DNA of 60,473 nt from Nitrospira sp. (GTDB lineage: Bacteria; Nitrospirota; Nitrospiria; Nitrospirales; UBA8639), in assembly GCA_011523385.1 (NCBI GenBank), contig WTGX01000008.1:1-60473 (forward strand). Direction: 5' to 3'. The position numbers and the translations under genes were made by a program. Of this stretch, positions 25,909 through 34,480 are shown piece by piece (positions within the stretch are counted from its first letter, which is position 1; every line of letters starts with the position of its first letter). The notes under the pieces are model-generated. The model was not told where the DNA came from. It worked only from the letters and a program-made list of their open reading frames with translations, and ran no database searches.

Positions 25909-26357
25909 GTCGTCCTCCTTTCTTGTTCTATGTTCATCAACTGTTAATTTATTAATAACCATAAAAAGCAATCCAACAAATAAATAATATAAGGCATATA
26001 TATCTATATTTTAGATGTATTATTGAGGGCTGCGGACGAGCAGCTTTAGGGGACCGGCAGTGTTACTCGTTGATGTTCAGGGAGAAATTGTTCTACCGGG
26101 AGGGAAGAGCACGAAGAGCCTGAAAGAATCCGGGTCTTTCACTGATGACGACACGAATTGTATGCCCAGTCAGGTTTCCGCGAAACATGCCGGAAGGAGA
26201 GAGGTTGGGGAATGTCAGAAAAATCGTCTGCGTCTACATCGAGGAAACAATTCGGCTCTGCACGGAACCACCCGCACGGCAAAGAGACGCGAACCGTATC
26301 GCCTCATTGGCCTTGCGGCTGGCATTTCTGAAGTCACCCAGGCATTCTCACCTGGAT
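25909..26357. other. Intergenic region with AT-rich promoter zone
   Basis: Bases 25925-26025 are very AT-rich, unlike the surroundings, and contain an imperfect inverted repeat (GTTAATTTATTAATAAC) and CAAATAAATAAT at about 25977-25988. That second string also occurs before the Dab operon at 33139. The remaining 300 bases have an open frame of 110 codons (from 26060) without ribosome-binding site or recognisable product; I see no gene there. Confidence 0.5.
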
Positions 26358-26693
26358 TTAGGATTCCGCTGATTCAAAATGGCCTTTTCTGAGAACCCCG
26401 ACGTCCGACACAAAGAGACTGCCGGAATGGCGTTCCAGGAACGGCTTAAGTCCCGAAAGGATGGGTTCGACCTTGTCTTCGGGAACGACAGTCAGGACCA
26501 TTTGCAGGCTGCTCTCATCATTGAACATGAGGTGCCCTTCATGGAAGCCGCTGTGACCTTTGCCCGACAGACTGCTGAAGATGGTGTAGCCACTGGCTTT
26601 TATCCGATCCAGCACTTCCGTCACGAAACTCAGGTGCTCGCCGTTAATAATGATCTTGATTTCCTTCATCGGGTGAAGCGTAATGGTACTCAT
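26358..26693 (-). CDS. PII-like regulatory protein of the Dab operon
   Basis: A 111-residue protein with a GAGGAGGA ribosome-binding site before ATG 26693. It has the ferredoxin-like PII fold pattern: KEIKIIINGEHLSFVTEVLDRIKASGYTIFSSLSGKGHSGFHEG, here given in part, then LMFNDESSLQMVLTVVPEDKVEPILSGLKPFLERHSG. The T-loop is short and its Tyr site is absent, so uridylylation as in GlnB is unlikely. Related PII-like proteins (SbtB, CPII) sit beside bicarbonate transporters and sense nucleotides or bicarbonate. It follows dabA by 29 bases on the same strand and probably tunes the transporter. Confidence 0.82.
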   Translation of the reverse strand: MSTITLHPMKEIKIIINGEHLSFVTEVLDRIKASGYTIFSSLSGKGHSGFHEGHLMFNDESSLQMVLTVVPEDKVEPILSGLKPFLERHSGSLFVSDVGVLRKGHFESAES

Positions 26694-26722
26694 GGTCTGC
26701 TATTCCTCCTCAACCTGATGGA

Positions 26723-29700
26723 TTACTGAATGCGTTGCCATTGTTCCAAAGAATGCTGATGAAAAAATTCCATAGTCACCGGATCCAATGCCACAAGATT
26801 GATCCATTGATTGCCGACGAGTCGTTTTAACACATCATGACGGGCAATAATCGCGCTGATTCGTTCCATAGGGGCTTCAATGATCACAAAGAGGCGCATG
26901 GGTTCGTGATAGGGAGTTTCAACGTCCAAGACCGTTTGGAGTGGTAGCCCGATGCAAAGATCACTTTGGGACCCATACATGACTCCGACGCGTCCGACCA
27001 CGTTGTGATAGACCTTGCTTCCGCTGCCGTATACGACGGGATCCACCGTCGAAAAATAATGTTCCATGTTGATCCAATTCGCGACGATCATGGGGGCGGT
27101 CATGATGATTTCCAGATATTTTCCCGTCGGATCCTGCCGGTGATCATACGAGTGCAAAAAGGTTCGACCTTCGAGATTGAGGCCGTGCGTCAAGCCACGC
27201 CGGCCGACGATAAAAGCCGTGTGCCGCGACAGTCCCCATTCCGGCCGGACTTGCGACCAATCAACGCTGCGTAGTTTCGTATGCGCTGTCGCATGATTCA
27301 GAGATTGCCCATTGTTTCCCTCCGGGAAGCGACTGAGCCGTTCAAGGCTGTTGCGCCTGCCGGCTTCTTCGAGGTCATGAATCAGTCTGTTCAAGTCTTT
27401 CCGGTGTGTCGCGGGAACGTCTTCCAGGTCAAACAGTTGCACCTCGTCCGTCGTGGTATCGTGTTGACCCGGAAGAAAATGCGTATCGGCAGGAATAGTA
27501 ATCCCTCTTTTGGCCAGTAATTGCCGGACTTGGCCTTTGTTGGCCATGGCAGCAAAGGCCCGGGCGTTGGAGACCCCGTGGTTTCCCCCGCAGGCCCCAC
27601 AGTCCAAGGCCGACTCATAGGGATTGTTGTCCGAGGTACTGGCATGACCACAAGCGAGCACTAACCTGGAAAACGTTTTCGTGAATCCTAAAATCCGAAG
27701 CGCGGTTTCGACATAATGCGCCTGTTCGGTTTTCGTAAATCCCCTTTGCGTGATTCGGTGCATCCGATTCGTCACGGCTCGTTTATGGACGCCATACTCC
27801 CCCATGAGTTGTTGAAGAAATTTTTCATGGTCTGCTTCAGTCCAATGTAACAGTCGATGGAGTTCCTGATCTTCTGTGTTGTCTATCGAAACCTCATTCA
27901 GTGCTTGCTTGCGAAGCCGTTCGACCTGGTCGTGGGAGACCGCGTTGCCCGGACGACCGAACCGTTCGATTAACATGCGATAGATAATGGCCCGATGTTC
28001 GGAGGCGACCATTTCCTCAGCCTCATCCTTTGGCAGCTTTTCAACGGTCAAAGTCGTGCCGATGGAAATGTCAAAATGCTCCTTCACCCAGGACGTCAGC
28101 CGTTGATACCACAACGGTGCCAACGTTTGACCGAATAACCTGAATCCAAAAAACCATCCTATGGCTTCAACCATCACGTATGGCGTGATGACGTTTTCCT
28201 TCAAATCATGCAGAAGGGTATGGCCGGTTTTGGCAAGTTGTTGTCGTTCCAGAAATTTGTCCGCAGCGTTGGCTTGGTAAGCGCGAGGCACTTCTTTGAT
28301 GATGTGTTTCGGTTTGAGCAGGACCGGGCATTGGTCGGTCTCATGTTCGCTTCCGAATTTCTCGAAACACAAGGGAACTCCGAAAAATCCCGCAAACCCG
28401 AATGTTTCATTGCCTCCCACTTCTTCAAGGTGTCTTCGAAATCCTTCGGAACGAACATCGATACAGAAGATGGCTTGCGTCAACGGACGTGATTCGGAAG
28501 GATGTTCCACCGACTCATCACTCTGACGAAGTCGTCGAATGTTCGGCGAAAAATCCTGAACAAAGTCCGTGACGAAACTGCGTTCAAGCGCGTGCAGCCA
28601 TAACGGACCGTGATGGGATTCTGGAAAACGGTCAACCCAATCGAGCAGGACTTCCAGGGTTTCCGAAGGACTTTCGATGAGATCCTTCGCGGAGCAATCA
28701 AGGCAACGGGCAAGATGGACAAGGATACAGACTTCGCGCTCTTTTGCCTGTTGTTGACGAACGGTTTGCCACGTGTGACTGGTTGCGACCCCCTGACGGT
28801 CCAACTCATCGATAGGGAGCGGTTCCCGTATGAAGAGAGAAAGATCAAGGTTAGCCACCACTTGCTCGGCCAGTCCCCTGGTGCGCCATTCCTTGTAGAG
28901 CCCGTAGCCGTTCGGATGGTCGCGCAAGAAAGATTGGATCGAAGTAAACGTGCCTGGGATGCCGAGCTTCGCTTCGCATGTACGAGCGACGAGTTCTCGT
29001 TCATAGAAGAGACGAATGGCTATGTACCTCACCAAATCGATGGGGAAGGCCTGTTGCCATTGGTGGTTCGATTGCTCGGATCGCCATTTGATGAAACCCG
29101 TCCATCCCGGCAATTGAGCCAAGTGCAAGGTGAAATAGTCTATCCACAGATCCTGAGGAATGGCCAATGTCTCTAAGCTCTCCCCAATGGCATCTGACGG
29201 GAGGTCCGGAAGGTTTCGGATTTTGGATTTCCAGCCCTGAATGCCGAACAACGGGCCGGTCCAGTCCTCTTGGGCCAACATTTTCCACCCATCGTAAAAC
29301 GTCTTGCTGCGACGAGGCATCGGCCACGGCGCGTGGCCTTCGTCGAGAAAACCACCACACCATTTGATGAGTTCCTGGTTGATCTGGTCTTGGATGCCCG
29401 TCCCGAGCGTGGCATCGCACCAATGGGCAAGAGTGTACTCCGACCCAAGCTCGTTTTCTTCACGGTCAGCGTGAAAGTTGAGTGAAAATTGTTGTTCCTG
29501 CGACCTGGAGAGATCTTGGAGTTTTTCACGCAGCCCGCTCACGTCGGTCTCGCTCAGCGAACGTTCTAACACGGCCGAGGCCACGTCAGGCTCGACGGTT
29601 CCGGTCCCATGGATGAAAATCGTCTCCAGGACGTCCAGGTGGGAAATCTTTCGATCTCCAATGACGACGCTCTCCTCTTGTGCTCTGGGCTTTAAGACTT

Positions 29701-29968
29701 CACGAATGGCTTCCGGGGAGATGCGACCTTGTTGAAAATAATTCCGGTATTCCCTATTGGGCAAATAGCCGTTCCCGCCGATAAATTTTCTGGCCTCCTC
29801 GATGGCTTCTTCGAAGGGTAAATGTTCCAGGCCATGGAGGGGATTATGGTGGATAAAAGTTTGCATGGGCCAGTAATGGGAAATGGTCTCGCTCGCCAGT
29901 TTGACAAGCGAACGCAATTCCATGCGCTGGGTATCTTGCGGTGCTACCGATTGTTTGACGTTTGCCAT
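26723..29968 (-). CDS. dabA: DabA inorganic-carbon accumulation subunit (DUF2309)
   Basis: A 1081-residue cytoplasmic, membrane-associated protein. DabA resembles beta-carbonic anhydrase and, with DabB, converts CO2 to bicarbonate vectorially using the proton gradient. The zinc site is intact: Cys502 and Asp504 in FCIDVRSEG, His775 in ACGHAS, Cys790 in DCGACGG. The spacing (C-x-D; H then C 15 residues on) equals that of the characterised Halothiobacillus protein. The N-terminus HYWPMQTFIHHNPLHGLEHL is a family hallmark. The length is on the long side for the family. It lies between the antiporter-like subunit (11 bases) and the PII-like gene. Confidence 0.95.
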   Translation of the reverse strand: MANVKQSVAPQDTQRMELRSLVKLASETISHYWPMQTFIHHNPLHGLEHLPFEEAIEEARKFIGGNGYLPNREYRNYFQQGRISPEAIREVLKPRAQEESVVIGDRKISHLDVLETIFIHGTGTVEPDVASAVLERSLSETDVSGLREKLQDLSRSQEQQFSLNFHADREENELGSEYTLAHWCDATLGTGIQDQINQELIKWCGGFLDEGHAPWPMPRRSKTFYDGWKMLAQEDWTGPLFGIQGWKSKIRNLPDLPSDAIGESLETLAIPQDLWIDYFTLHLAQLPGWTGFIKWRSEQSNHQWQQAFPIDLVRYIAIRLFYERELVARTCEAKLGIPGTFTSIQSFLRDHPNGYGLYKEWRTRGLAEQVVANLDLSLFIREPLPIDELDRQGVATSHTWQTVRQQQAKEREVCILVHLARCLDCSAKDLIESPSETLEVLLDWVDRFPESHHGPLWLHALERSFVTDFVQDFSPNIRRLRQSDESVEHPSESRPLTQAIFCIDVRSEGFRRHLEEVGGNETFGFAGFFGVPLCFEKFGSEHETDQCPVLLKPKHIIKEVPRAYQANAADKFLERQQLAKTGHTLLHDLKENVITPYVMVEAIGWFFGFRLFGQTLAPLWYQRLTSWVKEHFDISIGTTLTVEKLPKDEAEEMVASEHRAIIYRMLIERFGRPGNAVSHDQVERLRKQALNEVSIDNTEDQELHRLLHWTEADHEKFLQQLMGEYGVHKRAVTNRMHRITQRGFTKTEQAHYVETALRILGFTKTFSRLVLACGHASTSDNNPYESALDCGACGGNHGVSNARAFAAMANKGQVRQLLAKRGITIPADTHFLPGQHDTTTDEVQLFDLEDVPATHRKDLNRLIHDLEEAGRRNSLERLSRFPEGNNGQSLNHATAHTKLRSVDWSQVRPEWGLSRHTAFIVGRRGLTHGLNLEGRTFLHSYDHRQDPTGKYLEIIMTAPMIVANWINMEHYFSTVDPVVYGSGSKVYHNVVGRVGVMYGSQSDLCIGLPLQTVLDVETPYHEPMRLFVIIEAPMERISAIIARHDVLKRLVGNQWINLVALDPVTMEFFHQHSLEQWQRIQ

Positions 29969-29979
29969 GGTCGCTCTTT

Positions 29980-31224
29980 CTAATTGATCAATATACTAAA
30001 ACTTGCGCCGAAAATGATCAGGACCAGGGAGCAGATTTCGGCAACCCTCAAATCGGTATAGGGGATGTCCGATCGTGCTTTTCCAAAGAGTGTGTGGTGC
30101 AGCACATGTGAGAAATGCCAACTTCCAAACATCCAGACACCGACAAACAACAACGAAATGATGACTAAAGAGCCCCCCTGATTTTCCGTTGCCGGCATGG
30201 TCGTAATGCCGCCAAAGATTGGAATGATCGGAAGCAGTACGGCGATGCTGATCAAAAGACCCACTAACGTCCCGAGACGCGGCATGGGAGATGCCAGCCC
30301 GGGGAGATTGCCGATGGGGTGCAGGCCATACCGTTGTTGGACAAAGGCATAGGCGATTAACAGTCCGCTCATGACCAGCCCGATCGTGATCCCGAACGGG
30401 ACTCCCCATTCGGAAAAAGAAGAGAAGACGGTGGTCAGTCCCCACAAGAGCGCCGCTTGGACGATGGTGGCATAGGTGAGCAAAACGTGGATCTGGTTCT
30501 GCCCCAAACACTTCAGACACGCGTACAGCCCGCCCAATAAGGCCAGGAATGCGATGGCCACGTGTATTTCTGTTTCCACGGGAATCACAGTTTGCAGGTT
30601 GTGGATTTCGACCAATCCGAGGGATAAGAACGTTACCGTCCATACCCCGGAAAGCATTCCTCGAGCGGAGCCGACCAGGGAGGTGAAGAGAACGTGAAAC
30701 GGAGGCAGTGGCACGAGCGTAACCGCAAGAAAAAGGCCGGCTGATCCGTTAAAGGAGTCCCCACCCCAGAAGGAAACGCTGATGAGAACAATGGCAATAG
30801 CCGCCTGTGCAAGGCCAATGGTTTTGCGCGTGGCGGAAAGTTTCGACCGGTAGAGAGAAAAGGCTGCAAAAGCGAACAAGCCAATGAGAAAATACAGGTT
30901 GACGGGTGCGGGGCCGCACAGTGCGGCAAGACACAGTCCCAACACCATCAGGGGTTCGTCCGGAAGCGTTGAAGAACGTTTGGAACCCCATTGTCCGAGG
31001 ACGACACAAAACGTCGAAAAGATGACGGCCGCTGACAGATAAATCGCCATTCGAGCGGTGTCGAATGCGGCGTGCATGTAGAGGATCGTTCCGGCTTCCC
31101 ACCCGATACAGAGCATGGTTAAGACCTGAAAGGTCGAATGCGAAATGCTGCAGGTTCGGTTGAGCAGCCAGAGAACAAGGGGGACGAGAACGGCCAGCAA
31201 CGTTATGGAAAACTCTGAAGCCAT
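29980..31224 (-). CDS. Degenerate antiporter-like membrane subunit in the Dab operon
   Basis: A 414-residue protein from ATG 31224 (GGAAGG about 17 bases upstream; the frame opens further up inside dabB's end). About 12 hydrophobic segments give a Mrp/NuoL/M-type topology, but the key motifs are worn. Where DabB has KSAQFPLHVWLPD this protein has LVPLPPFHVLFTS, so the TM7 lysine is a leucine; QNDIKK is QNQIHV. It is therefore unlikely to pump protons by itself. Sitting exactly between dabB and dabA, it may be a third subunit of the complex. No standard name is known to me. Confidence 0.8.
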   Translation of the reverse strand: MASEFSITLLAVLVPLVLWLLNRTCSISHSTFQVLTMLCIGWEAGTILYMHAAFDTARMAIYLSAAVIFSTFCVVLGQWGSKRSSTLPDEPLMVLGLCLAALCGPAPVNLYFLIGLFAFAAFSLYRSKLSATRKTIGLAQAAIAIVLISVSFWGGDSFNGSAGLFLAVTLVPLPPFHVLFTSLVGSARGMLSGVWTVTFLSLGLVEIHNLQTVIPVETEIHVAIAFLALLGGLYACLKCLGQNQIHVLLTYATIVQAALLWGLTTVFSSFSEWGVPFGITIGLVMSGLLIAYAFVQQRYGLHPIGNLPGLASPMPRLGTLVGLLISIAVLLPIIPIFGGITTMPATENQGGSLVIISLLFVGVWMFGSWHFSHVLHHTLFGKARSDIPYTDLRVAEICSLVLIIFGASFSILIN

Positions 31225-31241
31225 TGTGGAGCGACCTTCCG

Positions 31242-32939
31242 TTAATACCGGTGTCCGAATTTTTGTGCCAATTGGAAGAGCATGTTGCCCCACCTCACAT
31301 AGACCTGATCGACGTACAACCGGTTGATCAGAAGAATATAGAGGCGTTGTTGCAATGCAAGAATCCTATCCGGGTTGATAATCGTGTGTCCTTTCGCATC
31401 GGTATAGACGTAGAACCAGCCGAAGAGAATAAAGATGGTGGCCAGCAGGATCATCGTATCGAATACCACAGGATTCAAGGCCGCGGCCACGAAAAATGCT
31501 TCTGCCACACCCGGTTCAGGATATAGAAAGTGCGTGAATTGTTCGCCTGCCCAGAGGTACGTGAACCCAATGAGAAACAACGTGCCGATCATGGCACCGG
31601 ATACCTTCCAGGAAGCTACGTCATGCAGTCGAGATAAACTGAAAATGGCTTGGGAGGCGGTGACCCAACTGAAAAAGAGGAAAATGACTGCTCCATGTGC
31701 GTCCTGCAGCGGAACTTCCAACAGGCCGTGTGCGACCATCAAAATAAACAGTGGCATGATTAAGGTAATGATCAATCCCGTTACCCAGCTTGCCTGGGTG
31801 GGAAGCCTGGCGGGTTTGTGAGTTAACGAAGAAGGGAATTTCGGTTCATGTCTGGCGCTGTGAATCACGGTCCCGGCGCTTAAGAAGAGTGAGGCTTTGA
31901 ACAGCCCGTGCGCAATCAGATGAAAAATGGCCAGGGCAAAAGCTCCGAGGCCGCATTCCATGATCATGTATCCCATTTGTCCCATCGTGGAAAACCCCAG
32001 TGTTTTCTTGATGTCGTTTTGGACGAGCATCATCGAGGCCCCCAAAAGGACGGTGGCGGCACCGACAATGAACACGATATGAAGGACGTCGGGCGAAAGG
32101 GCATACAACGGTGCGAGTCGATTAAGAAGGAATCCTCCCGCGTTCACAATACCGGCATGCATGAGTGCCGAAACCGGGGTTGGAGAGTCCATGGTATCCG
32201 GCAACCAGACATGGAGAGGAAACTGAGCCGATTTGGCCATGGCTCCGATGAAAATGAGCAACGTAATGACGGACGTGGCCGTGACGTCGAGCATATTTCC
32301 GGGCAGCAGTGAAATCACGTGGGCTTGTTCGGAGGCTCGCTGGAAGAGCTCGGCAAATTCGAGCGTGCCGAAATAGTGATACGTCAGGACAAGGCCGCAG
32401 AGGAACGCGACGTCTCCGACCCGGTGCACGATGAACGTTTTGAACGCGTTCTGATAGGCCGGCACGTGTGAAAAATTAAACGCAAGAATCAGGTACAGGG
32501 CCCAACTCAACAACTGCCAGAAGACAAACAGCATTAGGAGGTTCGGACTGGAAACGAGAGAGAGGATGACAAAGGTTATGAAGCCGAGTAACGCGAAGAA
32601 GCGGGCATAGCCGGAATCACCTCGGAGATACCGAACGGAAAATACGTGAATCACGGTGCTGACGCTGGTGATCAGGACCATCATCACGGCCGTGAGCCGG
32701 TCAACCAGCATGCCGAACGTGAAAAACGAGTAACCATCATCCTGGAGCGGCCAGAGGGTCACCCGAAAAGGCTCGCCCGAACTGACGGAGTACAACGTGA
32801 CAATGGAGAGGATGCCGGCGCCGACCGTGGCGCTGATTCCTATGGTGACCACATACGAGGCGAACCGTTTACCGAGAACGCTGATCACTAACCCGGCAAA
32901 CAACGGAAGAAGGGGAATGAGGATCGCTGTCGTCGTCAT
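31242..32939 (-). CDS. dabB: DabB, NuoL-like proton channel subunit
   Basis: A 565-residue polytopic protein of the proton-conducting membrane family (complex I NuoL/MrpA). It keeps the motif MAKSAQFPLHVWLPDTMDSP, with the TM7 lysine, then ALMHAGIVNAGGFLL and VQNDIKKTLGFSTMGQMGY. It supplies protons or Na+ to drive CO2 hydration by DabA. It is the first gene of a four-gene operon read leftwards: dabB, antiporter-like subunit, dabA, PII-like. The start at ATG 32939 lies 254 bases from the divergent LysR gene, with the shared control region between them. Confidence 0.9.
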   Translation of the reverse strand: MTTTAILIPLLPLFAGLVISVLGKRFASYVVTIGISATVGAGILSIVTLYSVSSGEPFRVTLWPLQDDGYSFFTFGMLVDRLTAVMMVLITSVSTVIHVFSVRYLRGDSGYARFFALLGFITFVILSLVSSPNLLMLFVFWQLLSWALYLILAFNFSHVPAYQNAFKTFIVHRVGDVAFLCGLVLTYHYFGTLEFAELFQRASEQAHVISLLPGNMLDVTATSVITLLIFIGAMAKSAQFPLHVWLPDTMDSPTPVSALMHAGIVNAGGFLLNRLAPLYALSPDVLHIVFIVGAATVLLGASMMLVQNDIKKTLGFSTMGQMGYMIMECGLGAFALAIFHLIAHGLFKASLFLSAGTVIHSARHEPKFPSSLTHKPARLPTQASWVTGLIITLIMPLFILMVAHGLLEVPLQDAHGAVIFLFFSWVTASQAIFSLSRLHDVASWKVSGAMIGTLFLIGFTYLWAGEQFTHFLYPEPGVAEAFFVAAALNPVVFDTMILLATIFILFGWFYVYTDAKGHTIINPDRILALQQRLYILLINRLYVDQVYVRWGNMLFQLAQKFGHRY

Positions 32940-33140
32940 CGAGTGCTTTCTGGCAAACGGACAAGGCTGCCGGTCATGACGGTCTGTTCAAACGAAAACG
33001 GCGAAGTTCGGTCACACGTCTCTTCATGTTTCGGTCTGTGCCAAAGAAGGGGGAGGTGATGTACAATCATAGACCTCGTTTCCTTTTCTACTCAAGGCCT
33101 CAATAGTTAGTGGCTATAACCAGGATCTCTCACATAGGCA

Positions 33141-33158
33141 AATAAATAATTATTTATT
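33141..33158. promoter_or_regulatory. Perfect AT-rich palindrome, candidate LysR operator
   Basis: AATAAATAATTATTTATT is an 18-base perfect palindrome 35 bases upstream of the LysR gene and in the control region of the divergent dab operon. LysR regulators bind dyad AT-rich sites with a T-N11-A core, which this contains. It could equally be part of an AT-rich promoter. The region 32940-33193 holds no gene. Confidence 0.5.
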
Positions 33159-33193
33159 GATTCATATATTTTTTAAATGTACAGTTTCGAGTC

Positions 33194-34093
33194 ATGGACT
33201 GGCTGAACTACCATCATTTGCTCTATTTCTGGGTGATTGCCCGGGAAGGCTCCATTAAGCAGGCCTGCGAAGTGCTGACGTTGTCACAGCCTGCGCTGAG
33301 TTCGCAGCTTCGCGCGCTTGAAGACGCGATCGGTGAGAAATTATTTTTTCGCACAGGCCGCAAACTGGTTCTGACGGACGTGGGAAAGGTGGTTTACCGT
33401 TACGCGGATGAGATTTTTTCGCTCGGCAGGGAATTAACGAATACGTTGAAAGGCCATGGAACGCAACGCCCTGTTCGCCTGGTCGTCGGTATTGCGGAGG
33501 TCGTTCCCAAAATGGTGGCCTATAAGCTGCTCAAGGTCGCGTACAAACAGTTCGAGCACATGAAAATCGTGTGCTGGGAAGGCCGTTTGGAGCGCTTGTT
33601 GGGCGAACTTGCTCTCCATACCTTGGACATTGTCTTGACAGACACTCCCGTCCCGCCCAGCGTCAGTATCGAGGCCCATTCCCATCTGCTGGGGGAATCG
33701 GGAGTGACGCTCTTCGGCCCGGAAGACTTGGCCTCTCACTATCGGCGGAAGTTTCCACAGTCATTGGATGGAGCACCGTTTCTGTTGCCCACACCCAATT
33801 CCATGCTCAGACGGGGCTTGGATGATTGGTTTCGAAAACACGGAATAGAGCCATTCATTGTCGGCGAGTTTGAAGACGGGGCCACGATGCAAGCATTTGC
33901 CCAGGAAGGGCATGGGTTATTTCCCGGCTCTTCGGTCGTTGAATCGGAAATCGCCAGGCAGAATCAAGTCCGCAAGGTGGGACCAATCTCGGGACTGCGG
34001 GAACGCTTCTATGGCATTACGGTTGAACGCCGTCTAAAGCATCCGGCCGTCATGGCGATTTCCGAGTCCGCCAAAGAGGAAGTCTTCAAGTAA
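33194..34093 (+). CDS. LysR-family regulator, NhaR-like
   Basis: A 299-residue transcription factor starting MDWLNYHHLLYFWVIAREGS, the NhaR opening. The winged helix-turn-helix covers about 4-62 (SIKQACEVLTLSQPALSSQLRALEDAIG, in part). The substrate-binding domain is at about 92-295, ending in LKHPAVMAISESAKEEVF. NhaR relatives respond to Na+ and activate antiporter genes. Here the gene is divergent from dabB, the usual place for a LysR controlling its neighbour, so it probably senses low inorganic carbon or Na+ and controls the Dab operon. The ligand is unknown; CbbR-type control is an alternative reading. Confidence 0.9.
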   Translation: MDWLNYHHLLYFWVIAREGSIKQACEVLTLSQPALSSQLRALEDAIGEKLFFRTGRKLVLTDVGKVVYRYADEIFSLGRELTNTLKGHGTQRPVRLVVGIAEVVPKMVAYKLLKVAYKQFEHMKIVCWEGRLERLLGELALHTLDIVLTDTPVPPSVSIEAHSHLLGESGVTLFGPEDLASHYRRKFPQSLDGAPFLLPTPNSMLRRGLDDWFRKHGIEPFIVGEFEDGATMQAFAQEGHGLFPGSSVVESEIARQNQVRKVGPISGLRERFYGITVERRLKHPAVMAISESAKEEVFK

Positions 34094-34480
34094 TTTTCCT
34101 GCTGCAGGGCGGGTAGCAGTTGTACCGAAAGTGAGGACGTTCGTCAACGCTGCAGGTATGCTATAATCTCATCATCAATTGGTATGAAAATAGCCAACGA
34201 CACCCCAATTGTCATTCCGAAGCTTGCCCTGAACGAAGTGAAGGGCCTCGCGAGGAATCTCTCCCTCAATCACCGAGCACTTCAACGACCCGTTCGCTTC
34301 GCTCAGGGCAGGCTCCTTGATCCTTCGCTAGGTCCTTCGCTTAGTTCCTTCGCTTCGCTCAGGACAAGCAGGACAAGCTCAGGATGACCACGTGTGCTAT
34401 TTTCATTTCTTGGGGTGCAGGTTGCAAGCCTGCATGGGAGATTCTTGTAATGTTTTCCGGATAACAAGAAGGAAGGTTCT
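34094..34480. other. Intergenic region with repeat, upstream of degQ
   Basis: Apart from the repeat at 34210-34388 there is only a short stretch after the LysR stop with CTGCAG-rich sequence (34100-34155) and about 90 bases before degQ. The ribosome-binding site AAGAAGGAAGG lies just before ATG 34481. I see no gene. Confidence 0.6.
34210..34388. repeat. Interspersed repeat family A, longest copy
   Basis: About 180 bases bounded by TGTCATTCCGA and TCAGGATGACC. Its core (GAATCTCTCCCTCAATCACC then GAGCACTTCAACGAC) matches the copy at 20543 closely. It has an expanded 3' half with several CCTTCGCT repeats and a tandem AGGACAAGC. Long inverted arms (CTGAACGAAGTGAAGG / CCTTCGCTTCGCTCAGG) allow a strong hairpin. 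Confidence 0.8.

Noticed and set aside
26060-26392. A 110-codon open frame between the lipoprotein and the PII-like gene
   Set aside because: No ribosome-binding site, no recognisable product, overlaps the end of the PII-like gene on the other strand. Treated as non-coding.
33121-33193. AT-rich stretch upstream of the LysR gene considered as a replication origin or attachment site
   Set aside because: No DnaA boxes, iterons, tRNA gene or integrase nearby; a promoter/operator explains it better.
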